In this document: in pieces, positions 17,505 to 29,667 of the stretch
Layout of the letters: every line of letters starts with the position of its first letter
Numbering within the stretch: position 1 is the stretch's first letter
Assembly (NCBI RefSeq): GCF_024345515.1
Contig: NZ_JAGQBG010000004.1
Span: 1 to 33,210 of the forward strand
Direction: 5' to 3'
Origin: Cyanobium sp. N5-Cardenillas
GTDB lineage: Bacteria > Cyanobacteriota > Cyanobacteriia > PCC-6307 > Cyanobiaceae
Length of the DNA stretch: 33,210 nt
Notes under the pieces: model-generated
Database searches by the model: none
What the model saw: the letters and a program-made list of their open reading frames with translations, nothing else
What the model was told of the DNA's origin: nothing
Position numbers and translations under genes: made by a program

Positions 17505-17545
17505 TCAACTGAGGTGAGCGCGAGCTTGCCAAGAGGGTTGGATCT

Positions 17546-19030
<1,485 letters not shown>

Positions 19031-19350
19031 CAGGGAGACACAACTGATCGTGATGTCTGAGCGCCGACCGAACGTAAGTTTGGGAAGCACATTTGTCTCA
19101 GGCCACGGTCCTGTCATCTCGAAGGTCGATCGGTACCTCAAGGTGAGCCATCAAAGCCAAAGAGACGTCCAGAGAGCTGGCAAGAGCAGGAAGGACGGTT
19201 CTGAGGATGTTGTGATGGACTCGTTTTCAGTTCCTAAACTTTGTCTAGGTCACCCCACCCAGGGTTTCCCCGACTTGCCATAATTCAAGGCCCGAAAGGG
19301 TTTGGGATTGAGGGAAGCGGCCAGAAGCTTGTGTCGAAGTGATTGATCCT
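19031..19350 (+). other. 16S-tRNA-Ile spacer
   Basis: The first 320 nt of the internal transcribed spacer contain no gene. They hold the downstream arm of the proposed 16S processing stem (19091-19105). Small open frames here are shadows. Confidence 0.7.
19091..19105 (+). other. 16S processing stem, downstream arm
   Basis: ATTTGTCTC, two unpaired bases, then GCCA pairs with 17490-17504 upstream of the 16S gene. It is the partner of the upstream arm described there. Confidence 0.4.
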
Positions 19351-19424
<74 letters not shown>

Positions 19425-19433
19425 TTCGTGTTT

Positions 19434-19506
19434 GGGGGTTTAGCTCAGTTGGTAGAGCGCCTGCTTTGCAAGCAGGATGTCAGCGGTTCGAGTCCGCTAA
19501 CCTCCA
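19434..19506 (+). tRNA. tRNA-Ala (TGC)
   Basis: This 73-nt cloverleaf starts 9 nt after tRNA-Ile. The acceptor GGGGGTT pairs with AACCTCC and contains the G3-U70 wobble pair that is the identity element for alanyl-tRNA synthetase. The anticodon TGC is at 19467-19469. CCA is not encoded. Confidence 0.96.
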
Positions 19507-20009
19507 TCCAACCAGGTGAAGACCACCATCAGAAAGCGGCAACAGGATGCATTTTGATCGGTGAGGTGACAAAGACATGTTCAGCTGAGGATTCCAGCCT
19601 CCTTTCATTCCCAAGTGACGATTTTCTATCAAGGAAAGTGTCGTCAACGGTGGTTGAAAGGAAGCTGGACTCGCTGATTCTGGCGTAAGCCAGAGATCAG
19701 TGAATCTAGCAAAGAACCTTGACAACTGCATAGGTGAGTCTGGATAAAGAAAGCATCTCATAGATGCCCAGACGGAAGCGAGCTTGACTTGGTACTGCCA
19801 AGTGAAGGGAGCGTCTGACTGGGAGATTCTTGAGTTTAGAGCCGAGAGCTTCCAGCGTCTTTTCGCTCCGCCGAGGAGGGAAGAGTTTGATTCTGCCTTT
19901 CAAACCATTGAAATCTTAGAGAGATCGGGAAACCGAAGGATCAACAGGTGGAGAGAAGTGAAAGCAGAAGAATGGGTCTCAACAACCCTGAACATTGGGA
20001 GTGTTAATT
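19507..20009 (+). other. tRNA-Ala to 23S spacer
   Basis: About 500 nt without a gene. The conserved cyanobacterial boxA block lies within it at 19714-19732. A short direct duplication is not evident, and open frames here lack similarity. Confidence 0.7.
19714..19732 (+). promoter_or_regulatory. spacer boxA antitermination element
   Basis: GAACCTTGACAACTGCATA differs by one base from the cyanobacterial spacer boxA consensus GAACCTTGAAAACTGCATA. From family knowledge it supports antitermination through the 23S gene. Confidence 0.8.
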
Positions 20010-22884
<2,875 letters not shown>

Positions 22885-23061
22885 ACATCTGGTTCTAAGC
22901 CGGCCTTTCCGTAAGCAGGTTTCGAAAGAGGTCTGGTTGAAGGGAAAGGCGGAATGACTTCTTTATCCGGAGGAGTGAAGGCGAAAGTCGTTGCTCTAAC
23001 CTATGCAGTTCTCAGGGTTCAACCCTTGTCCTCGGCAGATGTTGTGGGAAAGGGAAACCTA

Positions 23062-23179
23062 TCCTGGTGTCCATGGCGCTGTGGAACCACACCGATCCAT
23101 CTCGAACTCGGTTGTGAAACGCAGCAGCGGCGACGATAGTTGGGGGGTAGCCCCCTGCGAAAATAGCTCGATGCCAGGT
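23062..23179 (+). rRNA. rrf: 5S ribosomal RNA
   Basis: This is about 118 nt with helix I formed by CCTGGTGTC at the 5' end and GATGCCAGG at the 3' end. The conserved loop CCATCTCGAACTCGG lies near 23096. It sits about 180 nt after the 23S gene and completes the operon. Confidence 0.94.
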
Positions 23180-23247
23180 AAAACTTCTGCTCCACCATCG
23201 CCCGAGGGCGTTGTGTGAGCCACCAGCTCCAGAGGGAGCTGTAGGAG

Positions 23248-23280
23248 AAGCCACCCGAGAAGGGTGGCTTTTCTGTTTGT
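23248..23280 (+). terminator. rRNA operon terminator
   Basis: A 9-bp stem (AAGCCACCC with GGGTGGCTT) around a 5-nt loop is followed by a U-rich run. A second hairpin, AGCTCC-AGAG-GGAGCT at 23225-23240, stands just before it. Together they fit a strong end of the rRNA transcript. The minus-strand side is not U-rich, so it is not an obvious terminator for mtnBC. Confidence 0.88.
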
Positions 23281-23313
23281 CAATTTTCCGTGCAGGCAGC
23301 GCCGACTTCGGCC

Positions 23314-24678
23314 TCAGAGTTCAATCTGGGCCAGGCTGGTGATGGCCTCAAAGGGTCCGGGATCCACGGCGGGATTCTCCGGCCGCACACTGAAGCGCGT
23401 GGCCATGCCGGCGGACCGAGCCGCCTCCAGCTCGCTCCTGGAATCGCTTACAAACAGAATGGCTGCCGGCGCGAGCTGCAGTTCCCTGGCAATGGCGCTG
23501 TAGCTGGTGGCTTCACCCTTGGGGCCCGTGCTGGTGTCGAACCAGTGGCTGAACAGGTCTCTGAGATCGCCATCGGTGCTGTGGCCGTAGAGCAGTTTCT
23601 GCGCCTTCACCGATCCTGAGGAATAGACGGCCAACCGCAGCCCTTGCTTTCGCCAGGCCCGCAACGCTGGAGCCACATCGTCAAACAACGGACACTTCAG
23701 GGTGCCGCTGGCATAGCCCTGGTCCCAGATCAGCCCCTGCAGTTCCTTCAGCGCGGGAAGCTTGCGGTCCTGGGCGATCAGCGACTGAAGAAAGCGCACC
23801 CGTTCGTCATGGGTTGGCACCCTTCTTGGCTGGTCATGGGCAGCCCCGCCCTCTGTCTCCATGGCCTGGTCAATCGCCTCGATCAGTGGCGCCAGGTCTC
23901 CATTCGCTTCGGTTCGCAGAAACCCATCCAGCCGTTCGCGGGCATAGGGGAACAGCACCTGGCTCACGAAGGGCACCGGGCAGGTGGTTCCTTCGATATC
24001 GAGCAGGACGGCCCGGATATTCTGGCTTCGTGGATTCAGCTGGCCCAGGCTCTCCAGCAGCAGGCGTCGCCACCCCTGCTCCAGCAGCCACTCCAGGATC
24101 TCCAGATGCCGCCGCGCCTTGGACAGATCGCTCCCCCAGGCGTAAAGGCCATGGCCGGCGATCAAGAGTCCCTGGGGGGCATCGCCCAGCAGGGGTCCGG
24201 CGGCGGCGCTGAGCCTGGTCAGGTCCTGGTCGTTGGCCAATACCGGCAGCTCCACCCGGCTGCGGTGGCTGCCGATGCCCTCCAGACCCTTGAGCATTTC
24301 CAGGCCCTCGAGCCGCAGGCTCCCCGACGTCTGGTCGTCCCCCAGACACCAGTCGGAGAGCAGGGTGGCGGCCTGGGAATGGGTGTGCAGCACGGCGCCG
24401 GCTCCGGTCCGGGCCACGATCTCCAGGTGCAGCAGGGTTTCGGCGCTGGCCCGGCCCTCGCCGGCCACCACCGTGCCTTCGGCGTTCACCTGGATCAGGT
24501 CTTCGGGGGCGACGGACCCCTTGTCGACACCGCTGGGGGCCATCAGCAGGGTCACGGGGTCGCGCGACAGCACGCAGCTGAAGTTGCCTCCGGTGCCATC
24601 ACACCAGCCGCGGGAATGGATCTCCGCCATGGTGCGGCTGAGCTGGTCGGCGAGGGCGCTGGTCACGCGGGTTGGCAA
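23314..24678 (-). CDS. mtnBC: fused methylthioribulose-1-phosphate dehydratase / enolase-phosphatase E1
   Basis: The 454-residue protein joins two consecutive methionine-salvage steps. Residues 1-205 are MtnB, a class II aldolase-fold zinc dehydratase: CDGTGGNFS, then zinc-type histidines H98-T-H100, and H176 in AGHGLYAWG. Residues 221-454 are MtnC, a HAD phosphatase acting as enolase and phosphatase: D227-I-E229-GTT, SSGSVKAQK, and SDSRSELEAA. A linker near 206-220 joins them. All catalytic blocks are intact, so both halves should be active. The fusion resembles plant-type MtnB-MtnC proteins. The start may be TTG at 24678 or GTG at 24666; neither has a ribosome site. It follows mutM by 7 bp, so it is probably co-transcribed with mutM. 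Confidence 0.9.
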   Translation of the reverse strand: MPTRVTSALADQLSRTMAEIHSRGWCDGTGGNFSCVLSRDPVTLLMAPSGVDKGSVAPEDLIQVNAEGTVVAGEGRASAETLLHLEIVARTGAGAVLHTHSQAATLLSDWCLGDDQTSGSLRLEGLEMLKGLEGIGSHRSRVELPVLANDQDLTRLSAAAGPLLGDAPQGLLIAGHGLYAWGSDLSKARRHLEILEWLLEQGWRRLLLESLGQLNPRSQNIRAVLLDIEGTTCPVPFVSQVLFPYARERLDGFLRTEANGDLAPLIEAIDQAMETEGGAAHDQPRRVPTHDERVRFLQSLIAQDRKLPALKELQGLIWDQGYASGTLKCPLFDDVAPALRAWRKQGLRLAVYSSGSVKAQKLLYGHSTDGDLRDLFSHWFDTSTGPKGEATSYSAIARELQLAPAAILFVSDSRSELEAARSAGMATRFSVRPENPAVDPGPFEAITSLAQIEL

Positions 24679-24685
24679 ACAAAGG

Positions 24686-25534
24686 TCAGTTCTGGCAGCG
24701 TGGACACCAGTGGCTGCTGCGCCCCCCCAGCTTCTCGCGCAGGATCACCGCGCCGCAACGACGGCAGGGTGATCCGCTGCGTCGGTACACCCAGGCCTGG
24801 CCGCCGTAGCTGCCGTTGGTGCCCTGCAGGTCGCGGAAGTCGCTGAAGGTGGTGCCCCCGGCGCCGATGCTGGTTTCCAGGACGTCCACGAGCGACGCCC
24901 GCAGCCGCTCCAGGTCGCTGCGTCCGAGGCGGCCGCTGGGGGTCTGGGGGCGGATCCCGGCCGCGAACAGGGACTCATCGGCGTAGATGTTGCCCACTCC
25001 CGCCACCAACGATTGGTCGAGCAGGGCATTCTTGATCGGCCGCCGCGAGCCCTTCAGGCGCTGCCGCAGGTAGGCACCGGTGAAATCCGCCCCGAAGGGT
25101 TCCGGCCCCAGACGCCGCAGGCCGGTGATCACGGCGTCGTCGGCGACCCCGGCAGGGACCCACCACATCTGGCCGAAGCTGCGGGTGTCGACGAAGCGCA
25201 GCTCCTCGCCGTTCCTGGTCCAGAGCCGCACCCGGGTGTGGGGGCAGGGGGGGCGGGCCTCGGCCAGCCAGAGGAACTGGCCGGTCATGCGCAGGTGCAC
25301 GCCCCAGCGGCCTGCGTCGCTGCCGCCAGGGGCCTCGAGATCAGCCAGGAGGTACTTGCCGCGGCGGTGCCACCGGCCCACACGAAGGCCCCGAAGGGCC
25401 CTGCAGAAGTCGGCAGGGTCTTCGGGGCTGGCGACGGCACGGGCCCTGAGCACCTCGACGCGGTCGATGGTCAGACCGCAGGTCTGTTGCTCAAGGCCCC
25501 GACGAACAGTCTCAACCTCGGGCAGCTCGGGCAT
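24686..25534 (-). CDS. mutM: formamidopyrimidine-DNA glycosylase MutM (Fpg)
   Basis: MutM excises 8-oxoguanine and ring-opened purines and then nicks the DNA backbone. The 282-residue protein begins MPELPEVETV: after Met removal Pro2 is the catalytic nucleophile and Glu3 the acid. The helix-two-turn-helix region has NALLDQSLVAGVGNIYADE. The C-terminal zinc finger has the pattern C-x2-C...C-x2-C (CRRCGAVI...HWCPRCQ). It sits 26 bp after psaE, a neighbourhood I recall from marine Synechococcus and Prochlorococcus. Linking a repair enzyme for oxidised bases to a photosystem I gene makes physiological sense but may be only positional. Start is ATG at 25534. Confidence 0.95.
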   Translation of the reverse strand: MPELPEVETVRRGLEQQTCGLTIDRVEVLRARAVASPEDPADFCRALRGLRVGRWHRRGKYLLADLEAPGGSDAGRWGVHLRMTGQFLWLAEARPPCPHTRVRLWTRNGEELRFVDTRSFGQMWWVPAGVADDAVITGLRRLGPEPFGADFTGAYLRQRLKGSRRPIKNALLDQSLVAGVGNIYADESLFAAGIRPQTPSGRLGRSDLERLRASLVDVLETSIGAGGTTFSDFRDLQGTNGSYGGQAWVYRRSGSPCRRCGAVILREKLGGRSSHWCPRCQN

Positions 25535-25560
25535 GCCCGGATCGTAGGGCTGGCCGGAAC

Positions 25561-25770
25561 TCAGGCCTTGACGAGCTCGCTCTCGGCGAAGTTGTTGGTG
25601 TTGATGCCGCCGTCGGAGCCGCTGTAGCCGTTGTAGTTCACCTTCTCGAAGCGAACGACCACTGGGTAGCGGATGCCGGAGGTGTCAACCGACGCCACGG
25701 TGCCCACTTCGTTGAACCAGTAGGACTCGGGACGCTTGATCCGTACTTTGTCGCCGCGGGAGATGGCCAT
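25561..25770 (-). CDS. psaE: photosystem I reaction centre subunit IV PsaE
   Basis: PsaE is a small SH3-like subunit on the stromal/cytoplasmic face of photosystem I that helps dock ferredoxin and supports cyclic electron flow. The 69-residue product fits the family in length and in blocks: [19 protein letters not shown], then [16 protein letters not shown], ending in [10 protein letters not shown]. The ATG at 25770 is the only start that gives this length; the frame stays open upstream without similarity. It has no signal peptide or membrane helix, as expected. It is first in a minus-strand row with mutM and mtnBC, and is divergent from an uncharacterised gene, sharing a gap of about 70-140 bp that should hold its promoter. 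Confidence 0.97.
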   Translation of the reverse strand: MAISRGDKVRIKRPESYWFNEVGTVASVDTSGIRYPVVVRFEKVNYNGYSGSDGGINTNNFAESELVKA

Positions 25771-25838
25771 CGCTGGGCTGGAAGATCGGTTGGTCTGCGC
25801 AGCGACACTACCGACGATCCGGGCCCTGCGCCCAGGCG

Positions 25839-26942
25839 ATGTCACGGTTCGTTGCCGGCCCCGTGGCAGCATCCCCAAAACCACCGCCGGCCCCGCCAAT
25901 GGTCCCGACCATGGCCCTCCCCGAGGCCCCCCTGCTGAGCCTGGATCTGCCCGATCCGGAGAGCGACAGCCTCAGCACGATGGAGTTCCTGGCCCGGCTC
26001 GAAGAGGCCTGGGCCGTCTGCGACCGCTTCGATCTGCAGACCGAGATCTGGCGGGGCCGCATCCTGCGCTCGGTGCGCGACCGGGAACGGCGCGGCGGCG
26101 AGGGACGGGGCACCGGCTTCCTGCAGTGGCTGCGGGAGCGGGAGATCAGCAAGACCCGTGCCTACACCCTGATTCAGCTGGCGGAGTCGGCCGATGGCCT
26201 GGTGGGCGAGGGCCTGCTGGAGGAGGGCAGCGTCAACAACTTCTCCAAGCGGGCCTTCCTGGAAACGGCCCAGGCCGATCCGGAGGTCCAGCAGATGATC
26301 AGCGAGGCCGCCAACGAGGGCCAGCAGATCACCCGCAGGCAGGTGCGCCGCCTCACCGACGAGTTCACCGCCGCCACCAGCCCCCTGCTGCCGGAGGAGA
26401 TCCGCCAGCGCACCGCCGACAACCTCCTGCCCCCCCGGGCCGTGGCACCCCTGGTGCGGGAACTGGCCAAGCTCCCCGAGGAGCAGCAGAACGACCTGCG
26501 CCGCGTCCTGCGGGAGGAACCGGAGCTGGAGCGGGTCAAGGATGTGACCCTCACCGCCCGCTGGCTCAGCAAGGCGGCCGAGGCGGGGCTGGCGGTGCGG
26601 GCCTTCCAGCAGGGCAACCTCGACCTGGAGAAGGCCCTGCAGGAGGCCCAGCGCCTCGATGCCCTGGGCCTCCTGGCCGATGCGGTGGGTCAGGCCCAGG
26701 CGCTGGAGAGCGCCGTGCTCAAGCTGCACACCAGCTGGCGCCGGCTGGGGGGTCTGCAGGAGCGTCTCTGGGTGGAGAGCGGCAGCAGCACCCCGCACCT
26801 GCGGGAGCTGCTCACCGTGTTGCAGAGCCTCAGCGGTACCACCATGCGGGTGTCCCTGGGGGAACTGGCGGGTGGCAAGCGGGTGCGTCTGCAGCTGGTG
26901 GAGGAATCCCCCGACCAGCTGGAGCCGCCACCCCTGCACTGA
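25839..26942 (+). CDS. uncharacterised protein with ParB-like helix-turn-helix character
   Basis: I cannot assign a function to this protein of up to 367 residues. The N-terminus is low-complexity and proline-rich; the likely folded part starts near [15 protein letters not shown]. The stretch [47 protein letters not shown] looks like the helix-turn-helix and following helices of ParB/KorB-like proteins, then [13 protein letters not shown]. The rest is charged and helical, without a signal peptide or membrane helix. Start is uncertain: ATG at 25839, 25899 or 25911 are all in frame, and the last would leave a normal divergent promoter gap to psaE. Being complete and next to psaE, it looks like a core gene. 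It may be a DNA-binding or DNA-associated protein, by inference only. Confidence 0.65.
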   Translation: MSRFVAGPVAASPKPPPAPPMVPTMALPEAPLLSLDLPDPESDSLSTMEFLARLEEAWAVCDRFDLQTEIWRGRILRSVRDRERRGGEGRGTGFLQWLREREISKTRAYTLIQLAESADGLVGEGLLEEGSVNNFSKRAFLETAQADPEVQQMISEAANEGQQITRRQVRRLTDEFTAATSPLLPEEIRQRTADNLLPPRAVAPLVRELAKLPEEQQNDLRRVLREEPELERVKDVTLTARWLSKAAEAGLAVRAFQQGNLDLEKALQEAQRLDALGLLADAVGQAQALESAVLKLHTSWRRLGGLQERLWVESGSSTPHLRELLTVLQSLSGTTMRVSLGELAGGKRVRLQLVEESPDQLEPPPLH

Positions 26943-26965
26943 CGGCTGCGGCCCTGAGCCGCCAG

Positions 26966-26981
26966 CCACCACATCTGGTGG
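26966..26981. repeat. inverted repeat upstream of recQ
   Basis: CCACCA-CATC-TGGTGG is a perfect 6-bp stem with a 4-nt loop in the 69-bp gap before recQ. No U-run follows, so it is not a standard terminator. A second perfect palindrome, CCAGCGCTGG, lies at 27001-27010, directly before the GTG start. Confidence 0.45.
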
Positions 26982-27011
26982 GAGCTAGGGTCTGGCGGTA
27001 CCAGCGCTGGA

Positions 27012-28514
27012 GTGAGCTTGGGGTCCGATCCCCTCGGCGAGAGTCTGCGCTGCCATTTCGGCTGGGAGAGCTTCCGGCCCGGGCAGCGGCCGGTGGTGGA
27101 GGCCTTGCTGGCCGGCCGCGACTGCCTGGCGGTGCTGCCCACCGGAGCGGGCAAGTCGCTCTGCTTCCAGCTCCCCGCCCTGGTGCGGGACGGCCTGGTG
27201 GTGGTGATCTCTCCCCTGGTGGCCTTGATGCAGGACCAGGTGAGCCAGCTCCAGGCCCGGGGCATTCCGGCGGCCTGCCTGCACCGGGGCCTGGAGCAGG
27301 GGGAGCGGCGCCAGCTGCAGCAGCGCCTGGCGGCCAACCGGCTGCGGCTGCTCTACCTGGCGCCCGAGCGAGCCCAGGCCGAGGCCACCCGCCAGTTGCT
27401 CGAAGAGGCCCTCGAAACCGGCCGGCTGGTGGCCCTGGCGGTGGATGAGGCCCACTGCATCAGTGCCTGGGGCCATGACTTCCGCCCCGATTACCGGCGC
27501 CTGGGTCAGCTGCGGGCCCTGTGTCCGGGCGTGCCGCTGGTGGCCCTGAGCGCCACCGCCGCGCCCCAGGTGCGGGCCGACATCATCCGCCTGCTGCAGC
27601 TGCGGCGGCCCCTGGTGCAGGTGCGGTCGGCCCGCCGCGCCAACCTCGCCTACACCATGCGGCGGCGGCCGGTGGACCCCCTGGCCGAGGTGGTGGAGGC
27701 GATCGGCCAGGCCCGCGGGGCCGTGCTCATCTACGCCCGCACCCGTCGCTCGGTGGAGCAGTGGGCGGCGCGCCTGACGGCGGCCGGGGTGGAAGCGATC
27801 GCTTACCACGCCGGCATGGACCCCGAGAGCCGCCAGCTGGCCCTGCGCCATTTCCAGGAGCACCCCTCGCCGGTGCTGGTGGCCACCGTCGCCTTCGGCA
27901 TGGGGGTCGACCGGCCCGATGTGGGGCTGGTGCTCCACCTCGACCTGCCCGCCAGTGCCGAGGGCTACCTGCAGGAATCGGGCCGGGCCGGCCGCGATGG
28001 GCAGCCCGCCCGTTGCCTGGTGCTCTTCGATCCCGCCGACCGCACCAGCCTCGGCTGGGCGATGCGCTCCGCCGGCCAGCAGCTGCCGCCGGACCAGCGG
28101 CTGCTGGAACGCCACCGGCTCGAGCTGGCCCAGCAGCAGCTGCGGCGCATCGAAGCGGTGGCGGAAGGGGAGGGCTGCCGGGAGCAGGCCCTGCTCCTGG
28201 CCGTGGGGGAGCTTTCTCCCCCCTGCGGCCGTTGCGACAACTGCCTGTCGGCGCCATCGGCGAACGACTGGGCCCACCAGGCGGCCGTGCTGCTTTCGGC
28301 CCTGGAGGATCGCAGCGGCCGCGACCTGCGCAGCCTGGCCGAGGACCTGGCCGGGGCCCACGGCAGCGAGGAACCGCGCTGGGCCTGGCTGGCCCGCCGG
28401 CTGGTGCAGGAGGAGCTGATCAGCGAGAGCGACGATGGCGCCCAGCGCCTGTACCTGCGGCCGGTGGGGCGCAGATACCTGAGGGACCCCTGGCCCCTGC
28501 GCTGGTCGGCCTGA
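27012..28514 (+). CDS. recQ: RecQ family ATP-dependent DNA helicase
   Basis: RecQ helicases unwind DNA 3'-5' in recombination and repair. The 500-residue protein has the superfamily 2 motifs: motif 0 FRPGQRPVVEALLAGRD, Walker A TGAGKS (44-49), motif Ia ISPLVALMQDQV, DEAH box 145-148 with the RecQ-specific aromatic loop CISAWGHDFRPDY, SATA, and motif VI QESGRAGRDG. A zinc-binding set C...CGRCDNC follows in the RecQ-C-terminal region. The protein stops soon after a short winged-helix-like part, so the HRDC domain of longer RecQ proteins is absent. Start is GTG at 27012; a TTG two codons later has better spacing from GGAG. It is convergent with the LysM gene. Confidence 0.93.
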   Translation: MSLGSDPLGESLRCHFGWESFRPGQRPVVEALLAGRDCLAVLPTGAGKSLCFQLPALVRDGLVVVISPLVALMQDQVSQLQARGIPAACLHRGLEQGERRQLQQRLAANRLRLLYLAPERAQAEATRQLLEEALETGRLVALAVDEAHCISAWGHDFRPDYRRLGQLRALCPGVPLVALSATAAPQVRADIIRLLQLRRPLVQVRSARRANLAYTMRRRPVDPLAEVVEAIGQARGAVLIYARTRRSVEQWAARLTAAGVEAIAYHAGMDPESRQLALRHFQEHPSPVLVATVAFGMGVDRPDVGLVLHLDLPASAEGYLQESGRAGRDGQPARCLVLFDPADRTSLGWAMRSAGQQLPPDQRLLERHRLELAQQQLRRIEAVAEGEGCREQALLLAVGELSPPCGRCDNCLSAPSANDWAHQAAVLLSALEDRSGRDLRSLAEDLAGAHGSEEPRWAWLARRLVQEELISESDDGAQRLYLRPVGRRYLRDPWPLRWSA

Positions 28515-28538
28515 GGCAAGGCTCCAGGACCTCCCTGG

Positions 28539-29582
28539 TCAGCCGCCCCGGGACTTGCACAGGTCGGCGACCAGTTGCTGCTCGAAGTCGGCCTGGGGAT
28601 CATCCCAGCTCTTCCACTGGCCCGCCTGGCTGGTGGCATTGAGCTTGCGGGCGCTGCAGTTGACCGCCAGGTAGAGCGACTCCCCCTGGGAATTGAGGGT
28701 GGGCGCCACCATGCTGCCGCCCATCGGCTGCCAGTTGGCCCAGTCCACCTGCAGGGGGCCATAGTTGCGCCAGTCGGGCTTGCCGGGGCTGGCCGTGGTG
28801 GCCGGACGGGGCGCAGCCGCCACCACAGCTGGCTTGGGCTTCGCGGTCGGGACGGGGGTGGCCCGGGCGACGGCGGGGGCTGGCTGGCTGGTCGGAGTGG
28901 GCCGGGGCGCCGGTGTGGCAGCAGCCGGTGCCGGTTTGGCGACGGGCCTGGGGGTGGTCGCCGGTCTGGCGGCCGCGGCGGGCTTGGCGGCCGGTTTCAC
29001 GCTGGGCGAGGCGGTGGGCGTGGAGGTGGGCTTCAGCCGCAGGCGGGTGCCGGACTCCACCAGGTTGGGATCGCTGATGCGGTTGATGGCGATCAGCTGC
29101 GTCATGGGAACGCCGTAACCCTCGGCGATCTGCGACAGGCTCTCGCCGCTGCGGACCACGTGCTCGGAGGCCTTGCGGTTGAAGCCGGAGGCCGGACTGG
29201 CGCTGCGGGAGGCGGATGGCACCACCAGCTTCTGGCCGGCCTCGATGTGGTCGGCCTTGCTGAGGCCGTTGAGCTGCATCAGGCGGCTGACGGTGATGCC
29301 GTGGCGGTCGGCGATTTCGGACAGGGTTTCGCCCGGGGCCACCGTGAGGCTGCCGCCGGCCGCCCGGGGACGTACGGCGCCGCCCGGCAGGGTGAGGGTT
29401 CGGCCCGCTTCGACCAGGTCGGGATCACTGATCCCATTCACCTTCATCAGGGTGGACATGCTCACCCTGTGGCGGGCGGCGATGTCGGAGAGGGTTTCGC
29501 CGGGCTTGACGGTGACCTGGGCAGCCAGAGCCGGCAGCGGCAACACCATGGCTAGAGCCAAGGCGAAGAGGGGGCGGCGCAT
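28539..29582 (-). CDS. exported triple-LysM protein
   Basis: The 347-residue protein has a signal peptide (MRRPLFALALAMVLPLPALA, cleavage near residue 20) and three LysM domains at about 22-65, 79-122 and 141-184. Each has the xGETLS(D/E)IA / xGESLSQIA opening and an NG or NR turn. A long Pro/Ala/Thr/Lys-rich linker (about 185-265) follows, then a C-terminal domain beginning YGPLQVDWANWQPMGGS. LysM modules bind N-acetylglucosamine in peptidoglycan, so it should sit in the periplasm attached to the wall. No catalytic domain such as NlpC/P60 or M23 is seen; the C-terminal part is a cyanobacterial domain of unknown role. The ATG at 29582 was chosen over a GTG six bases upstream. Confidence 0.88.
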   Translation of the reverse strand: MRRPLFALALAMVLPLPALAAQVTVKPGETLSDIAARHRVSMSTLMKVNGISDPDLVEAGRTLTLPGGAVRPRAAGGSLTVAPGETLSEIADRHGITVSRLMQLNGLSKADHIEAGQKLVVPSASRSASPASGFNRKASEHVVRSGESLSQIAEGYGVPMTQLIAINRISDPNLVESGTRLRLKPTSTPTASPSVKPAAKPAAAARPATTPRPVAKPAPAAATPAPRPTPTSQPAPAVARATPVPTAKPKPAVVAAAPRPATTASPGKPDWRNYGPLQVDWANWQPMGGSMVAPTLNSQGESLYLAVNCSARKLNATSQAGQWKSWDDPQADFEQQLVADLCKSRGG

Positions 29583-29667
29583 GGGCACTAGGGATAGCTT
29601 CGCGCACGTTAAGGTCCAACTCCCGGCCCGCCCAGCCCCCCCCCTGCCGATTCCTGGGTGCCGGCCC

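Larger units (their letters stand above)
16866..17545 (+). other. rRNA operon leader
   Basis: About 680 nt without a convincing gene precedes the 16S gene. The text is purine-rich and GC-rich and contains short strong hairpins capped by tetraloops: GTCGCC-GGGA-GGCGAC at 16958-16973 and CCCC-GGAA-GGGG at 16986-16997. A boxA-like string TGCACTCTTTGAAC lies at 17421-17434, similar to bacterial rRNA antitermination boxA. Segment 17490-17504 can pair with sequence after the 16S gene. Small open frames here (for example 17243-17512) have no recognisable product. I see no RNase P RNA, SRP RNA or tmRNA signature. Confidence 0.6.

Noticed and set aside
17243-17512. 89-codon frame in the rRNA leader, and similar short frames in 16S, 23S and spacers
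   Set aside because: They lie in structural RNA or its leader, have no ribosome sites and no recognisable product.
16866-17545. RNase P RNA, tmRNA or SRP RNA in the rRNA leader
   Set aside because: No signature such as the RNase P GAGGAAAGTCC block was found; the region is better explained as an rRNA leader.
26985-28361. 458-codon minus-strand frame opposite recQ
   Set aside because: Shadow; recQ has all helicase motifs.
28524-28538. Hairpin CCAGG-ACCTC-CCTGG between recQ and the LysM gene as a terminator
   Set aside because: The stem is only 5 bp and no U-run follows on either strand.
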